In this document: positions 1 through 9,238 of the stretch, one piece after another
Layout of the letters: every line of letters begins with the position of its first letter
Numbering within the stretch: the stretch's first letter is position 1
Assembly (NCBI RefSeq): GCF_021172165.1
Contig: NZ_CP089096.1
Coordinates: forward strand, 1,054,001-1,118,000
Direction of reading: 5' to 3'
DNA length: 64,000 nt
From: Flavobacterium channae
Lineage (GTDB): Bacteria; Bacteroidota; Bacteroidia; Flavobacteriales; Flavobacteriaceae
Program-made: the position numbers and the translations under genes
Notes under the pieces: model-generated
What the model was told of the DNA's origin: nothing
The model's input: the letters and a program-made list of their open reading frames with translations, nothing else
Databases searched by the model: none

Positions 1-1
1 A

Positions 2-307
2 AGATTTACAGATGTAAAAAAGTCTAAAATTTTAGCAAATCTTTTTATTGCTTATATAAACGAAAATTTATCATGGGAAGAATTTCAAAAGATGACTTTT
101 ATTTTAAACACACTAAACCCATCAAGTTTTGATTTTATGACTAAATATTTTGAATCTAATTCATCCAAAAGTATGATCGAATTAGTTGAAGGCGAAGCGT
201 TTCTATTAGCTTCTGGAATAGGTACGAAATATGAGGATAGATTTAGATTAACCAGAACTGGAATATCTATTTATGAGTTTGGTATTAAACCATTGAAAAA
301 TAAATAA
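2..307 (+). CDS. C-terminal part of an unidentified protein (5' end outside the window)
   Basis: The frame is open from the first complete codon at position 2 to the stop at 305-307, so this is the last 101 codons of a gene that begins before the window. The internal ATG at 92 is not preceded by a stop in frame and is unlikely to be the true start. The visible part is mostly helical in appearance, with two runs rich in Asn and Ser, and it ends in a segment containing LTRTGISIYEFG, which resembles the turn at the end of a winged-helix domain. That resemblance is weak. I do not recognise the family. A rho-independent terminator follows directly. Confidence 0.6.
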   Translation, partial: RFTDVKKSKILANLFIAYINENLSWEEFQKMTFILNTLNPSSFDFMTKYFESNSSKSMIELVEGEAFLLASGIGTKYEDRFRLTRTGISIYEFGIKPLKNK

Positions 308-311
308 AATC

Positions 312-349
312 AAAAATCCCGAATTAAATTAATAATCCGGGATTTTTTC
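312..349 (+). terminator. Rho-independent terminator after the partial gene
   Basis: Arms AAATCCCG (314-321) and CGGGATTT (338-345) can pair and are followed by a T run. It lies between the partial gene and the converging lysA stop and, since the T run is matched by an A run on the other side, could serve both. Confidence 0.7.
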
Positions 350-360
350 TTAACCAAAAA

Positions 361-1566
361 CTAAATTTCAATAATAACTTGATTTTTCAAAATATCGTCA
401 AACGTTTCACGCTCTCTGATTAAGTGAGCCGTTCCGTCTTTCCATAAAACTTCGGCTGGTTTTAGTCGTGAGTTGTAGTTAGATGCCATTGAAAAGCAAT
501 AAGCGCCTGCGTTTCTAAAGCATAAAATATCACCTTCGTGTATTTCAGTAATTCTTCGGTTGCTAGCAAATGTGTCCGTTTCACAAATGTATCCTACTAC
601 CGAATAATAGCGTTCTTTACCTTTAGGATTAGAAATATTTTCAATATGATGTTGCGACCCATATAACATAGGTCTGATTAAATGGTTGAATCCCGAATCA
701 ATTCCAGCAAAAACTGTTGAAGTAGTTTGTTTTACAACATTTACTTTTGCTAAGAAATATCCAGCTTCACTTACCAAAAATTTCCCTGGTTCAAAAGCTA
801 GTGTTAACGGTCTTCCATATTCTTTTTCGAATGCTAAAAAGCGTTTCGTTAATTTTCTTCCAAATTCTTCAACATTAGTTTCAATATCACCTTTTTTGTA
901 TGGTACTTTAAATCCACTTCCAAAATCGATGAAATCCAATTCTGGGAAATTTTTAGCGGTTTCAAATAAGATTTCAGCTGCATATAAAAACACTTCTACA
1001 TCTAAAATGTCAGAACCGGTATGCATATGAATTCCGTTGATATGCATTTTAGTGTTTTCAATAATTCTTAAAATATGTGGTAATTGATGAATTGAAATTC
1101 CAAATTTACTATCAATATGTCCTACAGAAATATTAGCATTTCCTCCAGCCATTACGTGAGGATTAATACGAATACAAACTGGAATAGTAGGGTGTTTTGT
1201 ACCAAATTGCTCTAAAATAGACAAGTTGTCAATATTGATTTGAACTCCTAATGCTGCAACGTTTTCTATTTCTTCCATAGAAACTCCGTTTGGTGTATAA
1301 ATAATATCTTTAGGATCTACACCAGCAAGTAATCCAAGTTGTACTTCTTGAATAGAAACCGTATCCAAACCAGAACCTAAACTTTTTAGGTACTTCAAAA
1401 CAGAAACATTAGATAAAGCTTTCACTGCATAGTGTACCTTAAAACGTTCCACCTTGCTAAAAGCAGTTTGTAAACGATTGTATTGAAAAGCTATTTTTTC
1501 CGCATCATAAACATATAACGGACTTCCAAATTCTGTTGCTAATTGTTGTAATACTTCTGGTTTCAT
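361..1566 (-). CDS. lysA: Diaminopimelate decarboxylase
   Basis: LysA removes CO2 from meso-diaminopimelate to give L-lysine, the last step of lysine synthesis, in the cytoplasm with pyridoxal phosphate. The 401-residue length is typical. The N-terminal alanine-racemase-type barrel carries the PLP lysine in VHYAVKAL (about residue 49), a glycine-rich phosphate-binding motif GSGF (about residue 217), and the C-terminal beta domain has the conserved CETDTFA segment with the active-site cysteine. The gene is monocistronic and divergent from sucC, with its own promoter at 1584-1613. dapA of the same pathway lies at 16.2 kb, so the pathway genes are dispersed. Confidence 0.95.
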   Translation of the reverse strand: MKPEVLQQLATEFGSPLYVYDAEKIAFQYNRLQTAFSKVERFKVHYAVKALSNVSVLKYLKSLGSGLDTVSIQEVQLGLLAGVDPKDIIYTPNGVSMEEIENVAALGVQINIDNLSILEQFGTKHPTIPVCIRINPHVMAGGNANISVGHIDSKFGISIHQLPHILRIIENTKMHINGIHMHTGSDILDVEVFLYAAEILFETAKNFPELDFIDFGSGFKVPYKKGDIETNVEEFGRKLTKRFLAFEKEYGRPLTLAFEPGKFLVSEAGYFLAKVNVVKQTTSTVFAGIDSGFNHLIRPMLYGSQHHIENISNPKGKERYYSVVGYICETDTFASNRRITEIHEGDILCFRNAGAYCFSMASNYNSRLKPAEVLWKDGTAHLIRERETFDDILKNQVIIEI

Positions 1567-1583
1567 TTTAAATTATTTTGATG

Positions 1584-1613
1584 CAAAAGTAAATCAATTT
1601 AGTTCAGATGCAA
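1584..1613 (-). promoter_or_regulatory. lysA promoter, Bacteroidetes type
   Basis: Read on the minus strand there is TTG (1613-1611), a 19-base spacer and TACTTTTG (1591-1584), an exact fit to TAnnTTTG at normal spacing. Transcription would begin close to the lysA ATG at 1566. Confidence 0.65.
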
Positions 1614-1758
1614 TTTTTAAAACAATTATTAACAAAAAATAACAAAATGTTTTATTTGTAACAAATGTTGTTTTTGTTCAGTATTATAGGAGTAAGAATA
1701 TGTATATCAAATTCCCAAATAAAACTAAAAAAAGTTAGTCCATTAAAAATTACTTTGT

Positions 1759-1766
1759 TATTTTTG
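1759..1766 (+). promoter_or_regulatory. Candidate -7 box for sucC
   Basis: TATTTTTG matches TAnnTTTG. No good -33 TTG is seen at 19-23 bases upstream. The position, 37 bases before the ATG at 1803, means the longer reading frame starting at 1665 would not be transcribed in full, which supports the shorter protein. Confidence 0.45.
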
Positions 1767-1802
1767 TGGCACTTTTTTAAACAAGATAAACGCATAACAA
1801 TT

Positions 1803-2996
1803 ATGAACATACACGAATATCAGGGTAAAGAAATCCTAGCTAGTTATGGAGTACGCGTACAACGCGGAATTGTAGCAAACAATCCAGTTGAGGCGGTTGC
1901 TGCAGCTAAACAATTGACTGCTGAAACAGGTACAAGTTGGTACGTAGTAAAAGCACAAATCCATGCTGGAGGTAGAGGAAAAGGTGGAGGAGTTAAGTTA
2001 GCTAAAAACTTAGATCAAGTTACTGAGCTTTCTGAACAAATCATCGGAATGCAATTAATTACACCTCAAACACCACCTGAAGGAAAAACAGTTCACAAAG
2101 TATTAATTGCTGAAGATGTTTATTATCCTGGTGAAAGTGAAACTTCTGAGTTTTATGTTTCTGTATTATTAAACAGAGCTACAGGACGTAACATGATTAT
2201 GTATTCTACTGAAGGTGGAATGGATATTGAAGAAGTTGCTGAGCATACACCACATTTAATCTTTACTGAAGAAATCGATCCTGCTTATGGATTACAAGGT
2301 TTCCAAGCTAGAAAAATTGCTTTTAATTTAGGTTTATCTGGTGAGGCTTTTAAAGAAATGGTGAAATTTATCGATGCTTTATACAAAGCGTATATCGGCT
2401 CTGATTCATCTATGTTTGAAATCAACCCAGTATTAAAAACATCTGACAACAAAATATTAGCAGTTGATGCTAAAGTAAATATCGACGATAACGCTTTATT
2501 CAGACAAGCAAAATATGCTGAAATGCGTGACATTAGAGAAGAAAATCCAATCGAAGTTGAAGCTAAAGAAGTAGGATTAAACTACGTTGATTTAGATGGA
2601 ACTGTTGGATGTATGGTAAACGGTGCTGGTTTAGCAATGGCTACTATGGATTTAATTAAATACGCAGGTTTTGAACCAGCTAACTTCTTAGACGTAGGAG
2701 GAACTGCTGATGCTAAACGTGTCGAAACAGCTTTCCGTATCATCTTAAAAGATCCAAACGTAAAAGCTATCTTAATTAACATTTTTGGTGGTATCGTTCG
2801 TTGTGACCGTGTTGCTCAAGGTGTTGTAGATGCTTACAAAAACATGGGTGATGCAATCAAAGTGCCAATCATCGTTCGTTTACAAGGAACTAACGCAGAA
2901 ATTGCTAAAGAATTAATTGATAATTCTGGTATGCCAATTTTATCTGCTGTTCAATTCCAAGAAGCAGCTGACCAAGTTAAAGCAGCTTTATCTTAA
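1803..2996 (+). CDS. sucC: Succinate-CoA ligase (ADP-forming) subunit beta
   Basis: SucC forms the nucleotide- and succinate-binding subunit of succinyl-CoA synthetase in the citric acid cycle; its partner SucD is not in this window. The start at 1803 gives [12 protein letters not shown], the canonical beginning of the family, and a protein of 397 residues, which is standard. The frame extends upstream to 1665, but those 46 codons encode no recognisable sequence and overlap the likely promoter. An ATP-grasp fold is visible, with the glycine-rich [13 protein letters not shown] loop near residue 53 and the C-terminal ligase domain with GGIVRCD. The gene stands alone, followed by a strong terminator at 3019-3050. 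Confidence 0.96.
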   Translation: MNIHEYQGKEILASYGVRVQRGIVANNPVEAVAAAKQLTAETGTSWYVVKAQIHAGGRGKGGGVKLAKNLDQVTELSEQIIGMQLITPQTPPEGKTVHKVLIAEDVYYPGESETSEFYVSVLLNRATGRNMIMYSTEGGMDIEEVAEHTPHLIFTEEIDPAYGLQGFQARKIAFNLGLSGEAFKEMVKFIDALYKAYIGSDSSMFEINPVLKTSDNKILAVDAKVNIDDNALFRQAKYAEMRDIREENPIEVEAKEVGLNYVDLDGTVGCMVNGAGLAMATMDLIKYAGFEPANFLDVGGTADAKRVETAFRIILKDPNVKAILINIFGGIVRCDRVAQGVVDAYKNMGDAIKVPIIVRLQGTNAEIAKELIDNSGMPILSAVQFQEAADQVKAALS

Positions 2997-3018
2997 TAAG
3001 ATAAAAAAATTATATAGA

Positions 3019-3050
3019 AAAACTCCTAGATTATGTCTAGGAGTTTTTTG
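3019..3050 (+). terminator. Rho-independent terminator of sucC
   Basis: Perfect arms ACTCCTAGA (3022-3030) and TCTAGGAGT (3036-3044), five-base loop, then a T run. Confidence 0.85.
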
Positions 3051-3117
3051 TTTTTACAAGCTAAATATTTTCAAAACAACAGAGTATTTCTTACATTAGC
3101 CTATCAATTAAAATATC

Positions 3118-3975
3118 ATGATTTCAGAAGCGCTATTTCAAAAAGAATTAGAAATTATTATTAGTAATGCCATTAGAGAAGATGTTGGTGATGGTGATCA
3201 TAGTTCGTTAGCTTGTATTCCGGCTAATGCTCAAGGAAAAGCTAAATTATTAGTTAAAGATGAAGGAATTATCGCTGGTGTTGAATTTGCAAAGATGATT
3301 TTCGACTATGTTGATAAGGATATGATAGTTGAAACTTTTATAGAAGATGGTGCTCACGTAAAACATGGTGATATTGTTTTTCATGTTTCTGGACGCTCAC
3401 AATCTATTTTAAAAGCAGAACGATTAGTGCTAAATTCTATGCAAAGAATGAGCGCAATTGCTACAAAAACAAAACAATTTGTAGATTTATTAGAAGGAAC
3501 TTCAACCAAAATTTTAGATACAAGAAAGACAACTCCGGGTATTAGAGCAATCGAAAAATGGGCTGTAAAAATCGGTGGTGGTGAAAATCATCGATTTGCT
3601 TTATACGATATGATTATGCTAAAGGACAATCATATTGATTTTGCAGGAGGAATTCCGCAAGCTATAGCTAAAACAAAACAATATTTATTGGACAACAATA
3701 AAGATTTGAAGATTATTGTTGAAGCAAGAGATTTAAATGAAGTTCAGCAAATATTAAAAGCTGGAGGAGTTTATAGAATTCTTTTGGATAATTTTGATTA
3801 CGAAACTACTAAGAAAGCGGTAGAAATAATTGGGAATCAAAGTTTAACGGAATCATCAGGTAATATCAATGAAAAAACCATTCGTAATTACGCTGAATGT
3901 GGTGTTAATTATATTTCTTCAGGTGCGCTTACTCATTCTGTTTATAATATGGATTTAAGTCTAAAGGCTATTTAA
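3118..3975 (+). CDS. nadC: Nicotinate-nucleotide pyrophosphorylase (carboxylating)
   Basis: NadC converts quinolinate and PRPP to nicotinate mononucleotide, CO2 and pyrophosphate in de novo NAD synthesis. At 285 residues it has the usual length. The family signature DTRKTTPGIRAIEKWAV lies near residues 138-154, followed by the GGGENHRFALYDMIMLKDNH active-site stretch. The start gives MISEALFQKEL, and there is no better Met upstream. Only one base separates its stop from the following membrane-protein gene at 3977, so the two are cotranscribed, although no functional link to YihY-type proteins is known to me. Confidence 0.95.
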   Translation: MISEALFQKELEIIISNAIREDVGDGDHSSLACIPANAQGKAKLLVKDEGIIAGVEFAKMIFDYVDKDMIVETFIEDGAHVKHGDIVFHVSGRSQSILKAERLVLNSMQRMSAIATKTKQFVDLLEGTSTKILDTRKTTPGIRAIEKWAVKIGGGENHRFALYDMIMLKDNHIDFAGGIPQAIAKTKQYLLDNNKDLKIIVEARDLNEVQQILKAGGVYRILLDNFDYETTKKAVEIIGNQSLTESSGNINEKTIRNYAECGVNYISSGALTHSVYNMDLSLKAI

Positions 3976-3976
3976 T

Positions 3977-4900
3977 ATGTCAGAAGAAATCGAAAACAAA
4001 CTCAATAAGATTCCTGTAGTCAAACAATTAATTGTTGTTTTAAAGGCTTTTAAGTTAAAATCTTTAGAAGGACTTACGCTTTATGATATCATTGAGATGT
4101 ATATTCTTGGGATTTTTAAAGGAGCCTTTTCGTATCGTGCTAGTGCCATTGCGTTTAGTTTCTTTATGGCTTTGTTTCCTTTTGCACTTTTCATTCTGAA
4201 TTTAATTCCTTACATACCATTAGATAATTTTCAAGCAGATTTTTTGCGATTTGTTGAAAATGGAGTTCCACCAAACACCTATGATGCTATTGAAGCTATT
4301 TTAAAAGATATCATGGGTACCAGTTATAAAAGTTTATTATCCTCGGGTTTTATTCTTTCCATTTTTTTAATGACAAATGGAGTTAATGCCATTTTAGGAG
4401 GTTTTGAAATGTCGACTCATATTACCATTACTAGAGGTTTTTTTAGACAATACTTTATTTCGATGGCAATTTCACTTGCGCTTTCATTTATTTTGATAAT
4501 TACAGTAGCTGCAATCGTAATAGCGGAAGTTTTTATTCAAAAAATTAATGCAAAAGGATTTATTGAAGATATTTATTTGATAGAATGGAGTAGATACGGT
4601 TTTATTTTATTGATGATTTTAATTACAACTTCTATCTTGTATAAGTTTGGTACAAAAGAAACATCAAGCTTGTCATTTATTAGTTATGGCGCTGTTTTCA
4701 CAACAATATTAATCATTCTTTCGTCGTATATTTTTGGTATTTACGTAACCAAGTTTGCTAAATACAACGAGCTTTATGGTTCAATTGGTACGCTTCTTGT
4801 ATTGATGTTTTATATTTGGATAAACTGCATGGTTTTATTGTTAGGTTTCGAACTAAATGCAACTATTTCTAAATTAAAAAGAAAAAATTTATATATTTAA
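3977..4900 (+). CDS. YihY/BrkB-family inner-membrane protein
   Basis: A polytopic membrane protein of 307 residues. The family-typical segment with FKGAFSYRASAIAFSFFMALFPFALFIL lies near residues 47-75, and about five further hydrophobic stretches follow, the last near GTLLVLMFYIWINCMVLLLGF. The basic KLKRKN tail suggests a cytoplasmic C terminus. The family was once called ribonuclease BN, an assignment since withdrawn for YihY, and its true function is not settled. It directly follows nadC with a one-base gap and precedes a secreted protein gene by 21 bases, so it is probably the middle gene of a three-gene unit. Confidence 0.85.
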   Translation: MSEEIENKLNKIPVVKQLIVVLKAFKLKSLEGLTLYDIIEMYILGIFKGAFSYRASAIAFSFFMALFPFALFILNLIPYIPLDNFQADFLRFVENGVPPNTYDAIEAILKDIMGTSYKSLLSSGFILSIFLMTNGVNAILGGFEMSTHITITRGFFRQYFISMAISLALSFILIITVAAIVIAEVFIQKINAKGFIEDIYLIEWSRYGFILLMILITTSILYKFGTKETSSLSFISYGAVFTTILIILSSYIFGIYVTKFAKYNELYGSIGTLLVLMFYIWINCMVLLLGFELNATISKLKRKNLYI

Positions 4901-4921
4901 CAAAACAAAAAAAATCTAATT

Positions 4922-5485
4922 ATGAAAAAACAATTTATTGCATTATTTATGATTATTGCAACAGTATTTACTGTTAATGCGCAACAAACAATTGCTGGAG
5001 TAAAAGTAGACTCAAAATTGAGTTTAGAAGGGCAAAATTTAGTTCTTAATGGAGCAGGAACTCGTGTTAAGTTATTCATGGACATGTATGTTGGTGCTTT
5101 GTATTTAGAGAAAAAAAGTTCAAATGCTGCCGAAATTATGAATAGTAAAGAAGGTGCGGCTATTAAATTAAATATCGTTTCTGGTTTAATTAGCTCTGAT
5201 AAAATGATTTCAGCAATTAACGAAGGTTTTGAGAATTCTACAGGAAAGAAAACAGCTCCTTTAAAAGCTAAAATTGATAAATTCAAAAGTTTCTTTAAAG
5301 AAGAAATTAAAAAAGGCGATTTTTTTGTAATTATTAATGTGCCAAATGAAGGTGTGGTGGTTTACAAAAATGGAGTAAAAAAAGGAAGTGTTGATGGACA
5401 TGACTTCAAAAAAGCTTTGTTCGGAATTTGGTTATGTGATAAACCAGCTGACAAAGATTTAAAAAATGATATGTTAGGAAAATAA
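4922..5485 (+). CDS. Secreted chalcone-isomerase-fold protein
   Basis: A 187-residue exported protein with a signal peptide ending at VNAQ (about residue 20). The segments LNGAGTRVKLFMDMYVGALYL and VYKNGVKKGSVDGHDFKKALFGIWL match the bacterial chalcone-isomerase-like family, in which the first motif and the final LFGIWLG-type segment are the best conserved. Bacterial members are not flavonoid enzymes as far as is known; a fatty-acid or hydrophobic-ligand binding role has been suggested for the fold, and I infer nothing firmer here. It is the last gene before a strong terminator at 5506-5535. Confidence 0.82.
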   Translation: MKKQFIALFMIIATVFTVNAQQTIAGVKVDSKLSLEGQNLVLNGAGTRVKLFMDMYVGALYLEKKSSNAAEIMNSKEGAAIKLNIVSGLISSDKMISAINEGFENSTGKKTAPLKAKIDKFKSFFKEEIKKGDFFVIINVPNEGVVVYKNGVKKGSVDGHDFKKALFGIWLCDKPADKDLKNDMLGK

Positions 5486-5505
5486 TTTCTATTAAATAGA
5501 TAAGG

Positions 5506-5535
5506 AAGCGTTCTCAATTGAGGGCGCTTTTTTTT
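5506..5535 (+). terminator. Rho-independent terminator after the chalcone-isomerase-like gene
   Basis: Arms AAGCGTTCTC (5506-5515) and GAGGGCGCTT (5520-5529) pair over ten positions, two of them G-U, with loop AATT and a run of eight further T. It closes the nadC-yihY-CHI unit. Confidence 0.8.
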
Positions 5536-5550
5536 ATTCATGAATTTATC

Positions 5551-5585
5551 TTTTTTCTATTCTCTTTTTTCTATTCTCTTTTTTC
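5551..5585 (+). repeat. 14-bp tandem repeat, 2.5 copies, in the priA upstream region
   Basis: The unit TTTTTTCTATTCTC occurs at 5551-5564 and 5565-5578, followed by the half unit TTTTTTC at 5579-5585. It ends five bases before the -7 box of priA and therefore fills the place of the -33 element. Confidence 0.85.
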
Positions 5586-5589
5586 AAAC

Positions 5590-5597
5590 TATATTTG
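5590..5597 (+). promoter_or_regulatory. Candidate -7 box of priA
   Basis: TATATTTG fits TAnnTTTG exactly and ends only four bases before the ATG at 5602, so the mRNA would be leaderless or nearly so. The -33 place is occupied by the T-rich tandem repeat and has no TTG. Confidence 0.45.
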
Positions 5598-5601
5598 TTC
5601 T

Positions 5602-8052
5602 ATGCTGTTTTTTATAGAAGTTGTTTTGCCTTTAGCTGTTTCTAAAACCTTTACTTATCAGGTTTCCGAAGCAGAGTTTCGTTACATTCAAATAGGAATG
5701 CGAGTTGCGGTACCTTTTGGTAAAACAAAGATTTATACAGCCTTAGTTATTGATAAAAATAACAATCCTCCTCAATTATACGAAGCAAAAGAGATTCATC
5801 AAATTTTAGATGAAAAACCTGTTGTAAATCAAAATCAAATAGAACATTGGAAATGGATTGCTTCTTACTATATGTGTTCGCTAGGTGAAGTGTTTCGAAG
5901 TGCTTTGCCTTCTGGATATATTTTGGAAAGTGAAACCATTATTTCAGCTAAAGAAAATGCCGAAATCGATTCGGATGAACTTAAAGATGATGAATTTCTA
6001 ATTTTAGAAGCTTTAAAAAGTCAATCTTCGATTACGGTTCAAGATGTGATTAAAATTTTAGGCAAGAAAACCGTTTTTCCAATCATTAATCGATTATTAG
6101 CTAAAGGCGCATTGGTTTTACAAGAAGAAATTTCGGAACAATATAAACCGAAGTTAGTTCGTTATATCAAATTACATGAATCTTTTTTACAACAAGAACA
6201 ATTAGCCGAATTATTAGAAGTGTTATCCAAAGCCAAAAAACAACGCGAATTGGTTTTGCATTATTTCCAATTACAAGCACGAGAAAAAGCACCCATTTCA
6301 GTAAAAAAACTAATTGAAACTTCTGGAAGTACTTCGGCTATAGTAAAATCTTTGGTAGATAAAACGATTTTCGAAGAGTATTTCATTGCTCAAGATAGAG
6401 TTTCGTTTGATAAAGAAGACGATAGTCAATTCACGTTAAGTGAAGCGCAACAAATAGCTTTTGATAGCATTCAAGAAAATTTCAAAACCTTTGATGTCAA
6501 TTTATTACACGGCGTTACAGCTTCTGGGAAAACAGAAATTTATATCAAACTTTTAGAACAATATATTAAGGAAGGAAAACAAGTTTTGTTTTTGTTACCT
6601 GAAATTGCCTTAACCACACAATTAGTGCAACGATTAACAGCTTATTTCGGAAATGAAGTAGCCGTTTTTCATTCTAAATATACCAATAATGAGCGAATAG
6701 AAGTCTGGAATCAAGTTTTGGAAAATTCACCTAAAGCAAAAGTGGTTATTGGAGTTCGAAGCGCTTTGTTTCTTCCTTTTTCCAATTTAGGATGTATTAT
6801 TGTAGATGAAGAACACGAGCAAACCTTCAAACAGCATGATCCAGCGCCAAGATACCATGCACGTGATGCTGCGATAGTTTTAGCGAAGCAACACGGAGCA
6901 AAAGTGGTTTTAGGAAGTGCGACTCCATCTTTGGAAACCTATTATAATGTGCAATCCAATAAATACGGTTTAACAGAATTAAAAGTGCGCTACGGAAATG
7001 TAGTGTTACCCGAAATTCAATTAGTAGATTTAAAAGATAAGTATTTCAGAAAGAAAATGTCTGGCCATTTTTCTGATGAATTGTTGGAGGAAATCACCGA
7101 AACCTTATCGAAAGGTGAACAAGTTATTTTATTTCAAAACCGTAGAGGATTTTCGCCTTATGTGGAATGTATGACGTGTGGTCATGTGCCGCATTGCCCA
7201 AGTTGCGATGTGAGTTTGACGTATTACAAATTTAAAAATCAATTGCGTTGTCATTATTGTGGGCATTCGATTGCAAATCCAATACACTGTCATAGTTGTC
7301 AATCGGTTGATGTTACTTCAAAAGGTTTCGGAACGGAACAAATTGAAATGGAATTGAAAACTCTTTTTCCAGAAAAAAACGTTGGAAGAATGGATCAAGA
7401 TACGACTCGAGGAAAGTTTGGCTTCGAGAAAATTATCGATTCCTTCAAAAATAGAGAAATTGATGTTTTGGTAGGAACACAAATGCTAGCCAAAGGTTTG
7501 GATTTTGATAATGTGACTTTAGTTGGGATTTTAAACGCCGATAATTTATTGAACCAACCTAATTTCAGAGCCTACGAAAGAGCGTATCAAATGATGATGC
7601 AAGTTTCGGGTAGGGCAGGACGTTCAGAAAAAAAAGGAAAAGTCGTTATTCAGACGTATAATCCATATCACAATACGATTCAACAAGTTTTGGGTAATGA
7701 TTATGCAGGAATGTATAAAGAGCAAATTTACGAACGCCAGAACTTTAAATATCCGCCTTTCTTTAGATTAGTAAAACTTACAATGAAACATCGCGATTTT
7801 GATAAATTGAAAGAAGGTTCGATGTGGTTGTATAATGTATTATCTCAAAATTTAGATATGCCTGTTTTGGGCCCAGAAGAGCCAGCTATAAATAGAATTC
7901 GTAATGAATATATTCGAACGATTATGGTTAAAATTCCGGTTCAGAAGCATTTGGGAAATACCAAAAAAAATATTGCGAAAGTGCTCATGAGTTTTGAAGC
8001 AGTTCCGCAATATCGTGCTATTAAGGTAAAAGTAGATGTCGATGTGTATTAA
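5602..8052 (+). CDS. priA: Primosomal protein N' (replication restart helicase PriA)
   Basis: PriA is the 3'-5' helicase that recognises stalled forks and reloads the replicative helicase. The start at 5602 gives MLFFIEVVLPLAVSKTFTYQV, the normal beginning of the 3'-fork-binding domain, and 816 residues. Upstream codons back to a TTG at 5518 run through the previous terminator and the tandem repeat and are rejected. Visible motifs: Walker A GVTASGKTEIYI, DEEH box in IIVDEEHE, helicase motif III GSATPSLE, eight zinc-binding cysteines in four CxxC pairs between CMTCGHVPHCPSC and CHSCQS, and motif VI QVSGRAGR. The stop overlaps that of the converging LytTR gene by four bases. Confidence 0.96.
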   Translation: MLFFIEVVLPLAVSKTFTYQVSEAEFRYIQIGMRVAVPFGKTKIYTALVIDKNNNPPQLYEAKEIHQILDEKPVVNQNQIEHWKWIASYYMCSLGEVFRSALPSGYILESETIISAKENAEIDSDELKDDEFLILEALKSQSSITVQDVIKILGKKTVFPIINRLLAKGALVLQEEISEQYKPKLVRYIKLHESFLQQEQLAELLEVLSKAKKQRELVLHYFQLQAREKAPISVKKLIETSGSTSAIVKSLVDKTIFEEYFIAQDRVSFDKEDDSQFTLSEAQQIAFDSIQENFKTFDVNLLHGVTASGKTEIYIKLLEQYIKEGKQVLFLLPEIALTTQLVQRLTAYFGNEVAVFHSKYTNNERIEVWNQVLENSPKAKVVIGVRSALFLPFSNLGCIIVDEEHEQTFKQHDPAPRYHARDAAIVLAKQHGAKVVLGSATPSLETYYNVQSNKYGLTELKVRYGNVVLPEIQLVDLKDKYFRKKMSGHFSDELLEEITETLSKGEQVILFQNRRGFSPYVECMTCGHVPHCPSCDVSLTYYKFKNQLRCHYCGHSIANPIHCHSCQSVDVTSKGFGTEQIEMELKTLFPEKNVGRMDQDTTRGKFGFEKIIDSFKNREIDVLVGTQMLAKGLDFDNVTLVGILNADNLLNQPNFRAYERAYQMMMQVSGRAGRSEKKGKVVIQTYNPYHNTIQQVLGNDYAGMYKEQIYERQNFKYPPFFRLVKLTMKHRDFDKLKEGSMWLYNVLSQNLDMPVLGPEEPAINRIRNEYIRTIMVKIPVQKHLGNTKKNIAKVLMSFEAVPQYRAIKVKVDVDVY

Positions 8053-8750
8053 GCGTTTTCGATAGCTTTTACAATTTCTTCTTTCTTGTTACGACTTAAT
8101 GGTATTTTAGTATTTCCAATTTCAGCAAACTTACTATTGAATTTCTCGACTCTATCTAAATTGATAATATACGATTTATGAACGCGAATGAATTTACCTT
8201 CTGGAAGTTCTTTTTCAAAACCTTTCATGGTTGATAATACTAAATGACTTTCATCATCGGTAACTACTTTGATGTAATCGCCATAGGCTTCAATCCATTT
8301 GATTTTAGAAACATATACTTTTAATTTCTTTAAATTACTTTTAATTACGATACTTTCGCCATGATCTTCATGGTTTTCGTAACGCAAAGCATGAAGTTCC
8401 GTTGCTTTTTTAACAGCTTTATTGAAGCGTTCTTTAGAAATAGGTTTTTGAAGAAAATCAGTTGCTTCATAATCAAAAGCTTTAACTGCATAATCAGCTT
8501 TTGAAGTAATAAATATGATTTGTGGTTTTGTTTTTAGTCCGTCTAATAAGTCGAAACCGTTTATTAACGGCATCTCAATGTCTAAGAAGATTAAATCAAT
8601 AGTATTGTTGTTGATACAATTCTTTGCCTCAAGAGCATTAGCAAAATCTCCTACTAAGTTTAATAATGTTGATTCGTTAACTAATTTCGTGATGGTAATT
8701 CTTTGAATAGCACTATCATCTACAACGATACAATTCAACTTCATGGGCAT
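8049..8750 (-). CDS. LytTR-family response regulator
   Basis: A two-domain cytoplasmic response regulator of 233 residues. The receiver domain (about 5-120) has the acidic pair DD near residue 11, the phosphorylation site D57 in IFLDIEMP, the switch Thr/Ser in FITSKAD and the lysine of LQKPIS. The LytTR DNA-binding domain (about 135-230) carries IKWIEAYGDYIKV and KFIRVHKSYIINLDRV. The alternative start at Met3 (MKLNCIVVDD) is equally possible. No histidine kinase of the matching type is adjacent, so its partner is unknown. It converges on priA with a four-base overlap of the stops. Confidence 0.9.
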   Translation of the reverse strand: MPMKLNCIVVDDSAIQRITITKLVNESTLLNLVGDFANALEAKNCINNNTIDLIFLDIEMPLINGFDLLDGLKTKPQIIFITSKADYAVKAFDYEATDFLQKPISKERFNKAVKKATELHALRYENHEDHGESIVIKSNLKKLKVYVSKIKWIEAYGDYIKVVTDDESHLVLSTMKGFEKELPEGKFIRVHKSYIINLDRVEKFNSKFAEIGNTKIPLSRNKKEEIVKAIENA

Positions 8751-8832
8751 ATATTTTTTATAGTTTGTTAAAAGTAGAACTATTATTACAAATACACAAG
8801 TTTTTTTAATAAAAATTAATAATGTGTTATAC

Positions 8833-8862
8833 TTGTTATTTCAAATAAAAGTATTATTTTTG
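8833..8862 (+). promoter_or_regulatory. Promoter of the rpsF-rpsR-rplI operon
   Basis: TTG (8833-8835), 19-base spacer, TATTTTTG (8855-8862). It is one of the best Bacteroidetes-type promoters in the window and gives a leader of about 25-30 bases before rpsF. Confidence 0.75.
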
Positions 8863-8894
8863 CACCCAATTTTATAACAATAAATATAAAGATT

Positions 8895-9236
8895 ATGAAT
8901 CATTATGAAACTGTTTTCATCTTGAATCCCGTTTTATCTGAGCAACAGGTAAAGGAAACAGTAAGCAAGTTTGAAGATTTTCTTACTTCTAAAGGGTCTG
9001 AGATGGTATCGAAAGAAGATTGGGGCTTAAAAAAATTAGCTTACGAAATTCAACACAAAAAAAGTGGATTTTACCACTTATTCGAATTCAAAGCGCCAGC
9101 TGAAATTATTCTTGCATTTGAAACTGAATTCCGTCGTGACGAGCGTGTTATGCGTTTCTTAACGGTGTCTTTAGACAAACATGCAATTTCTTGGGCAGAA
9201 AGAAGAAGAGCAAAATTAAAATCTAAAACAAACTAA
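8895..9236 (+). CDS. rpsF: 30S ribosomal protein S6
   Basis: S6 binds the central domain of 16S rRNA as a heterodimer with S18. The 113-residue protein begins [16 protein letters not shown], as expected, and contains [26 protein letters not shown]. The C-terminal extension [13 protein letters not shown] is basic. It is the first gene of the conserved S6-S18-L9 operon, with only two bases between its stop and the rpsR start. Confidence 0.97.
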   Translation: MNHYETVFILNPVLSEQQVKETVSKFEDFLTSKGSEMVSKEDWGLKKLAYEIQHKKSGFYHLFEFKAPAEIILAFETEFRRDERVMRFLTVSLDKHAISWAERRRAKLKSKTN

Positions 9237-9238
9237 TC

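Noticed and set aside
686..1030. 114-codon open frame on the plus strand
   Set aside because: It is antisense to lysA, whose motifs are complete; frame opened by codon bias of the true gene.
1665..1802. 46-codon N-terminal extension of sucC
   Set aside because: No family sequence, overlaps the likely promoter, and the internal Met gives the canonical SucC N terminus.
2917..3099. 60-codon open frame across the sucC end and terminator
   Set aside because: It crosses the terminator hairpin and repeats its low-complexity sequence; no start signal or homology.
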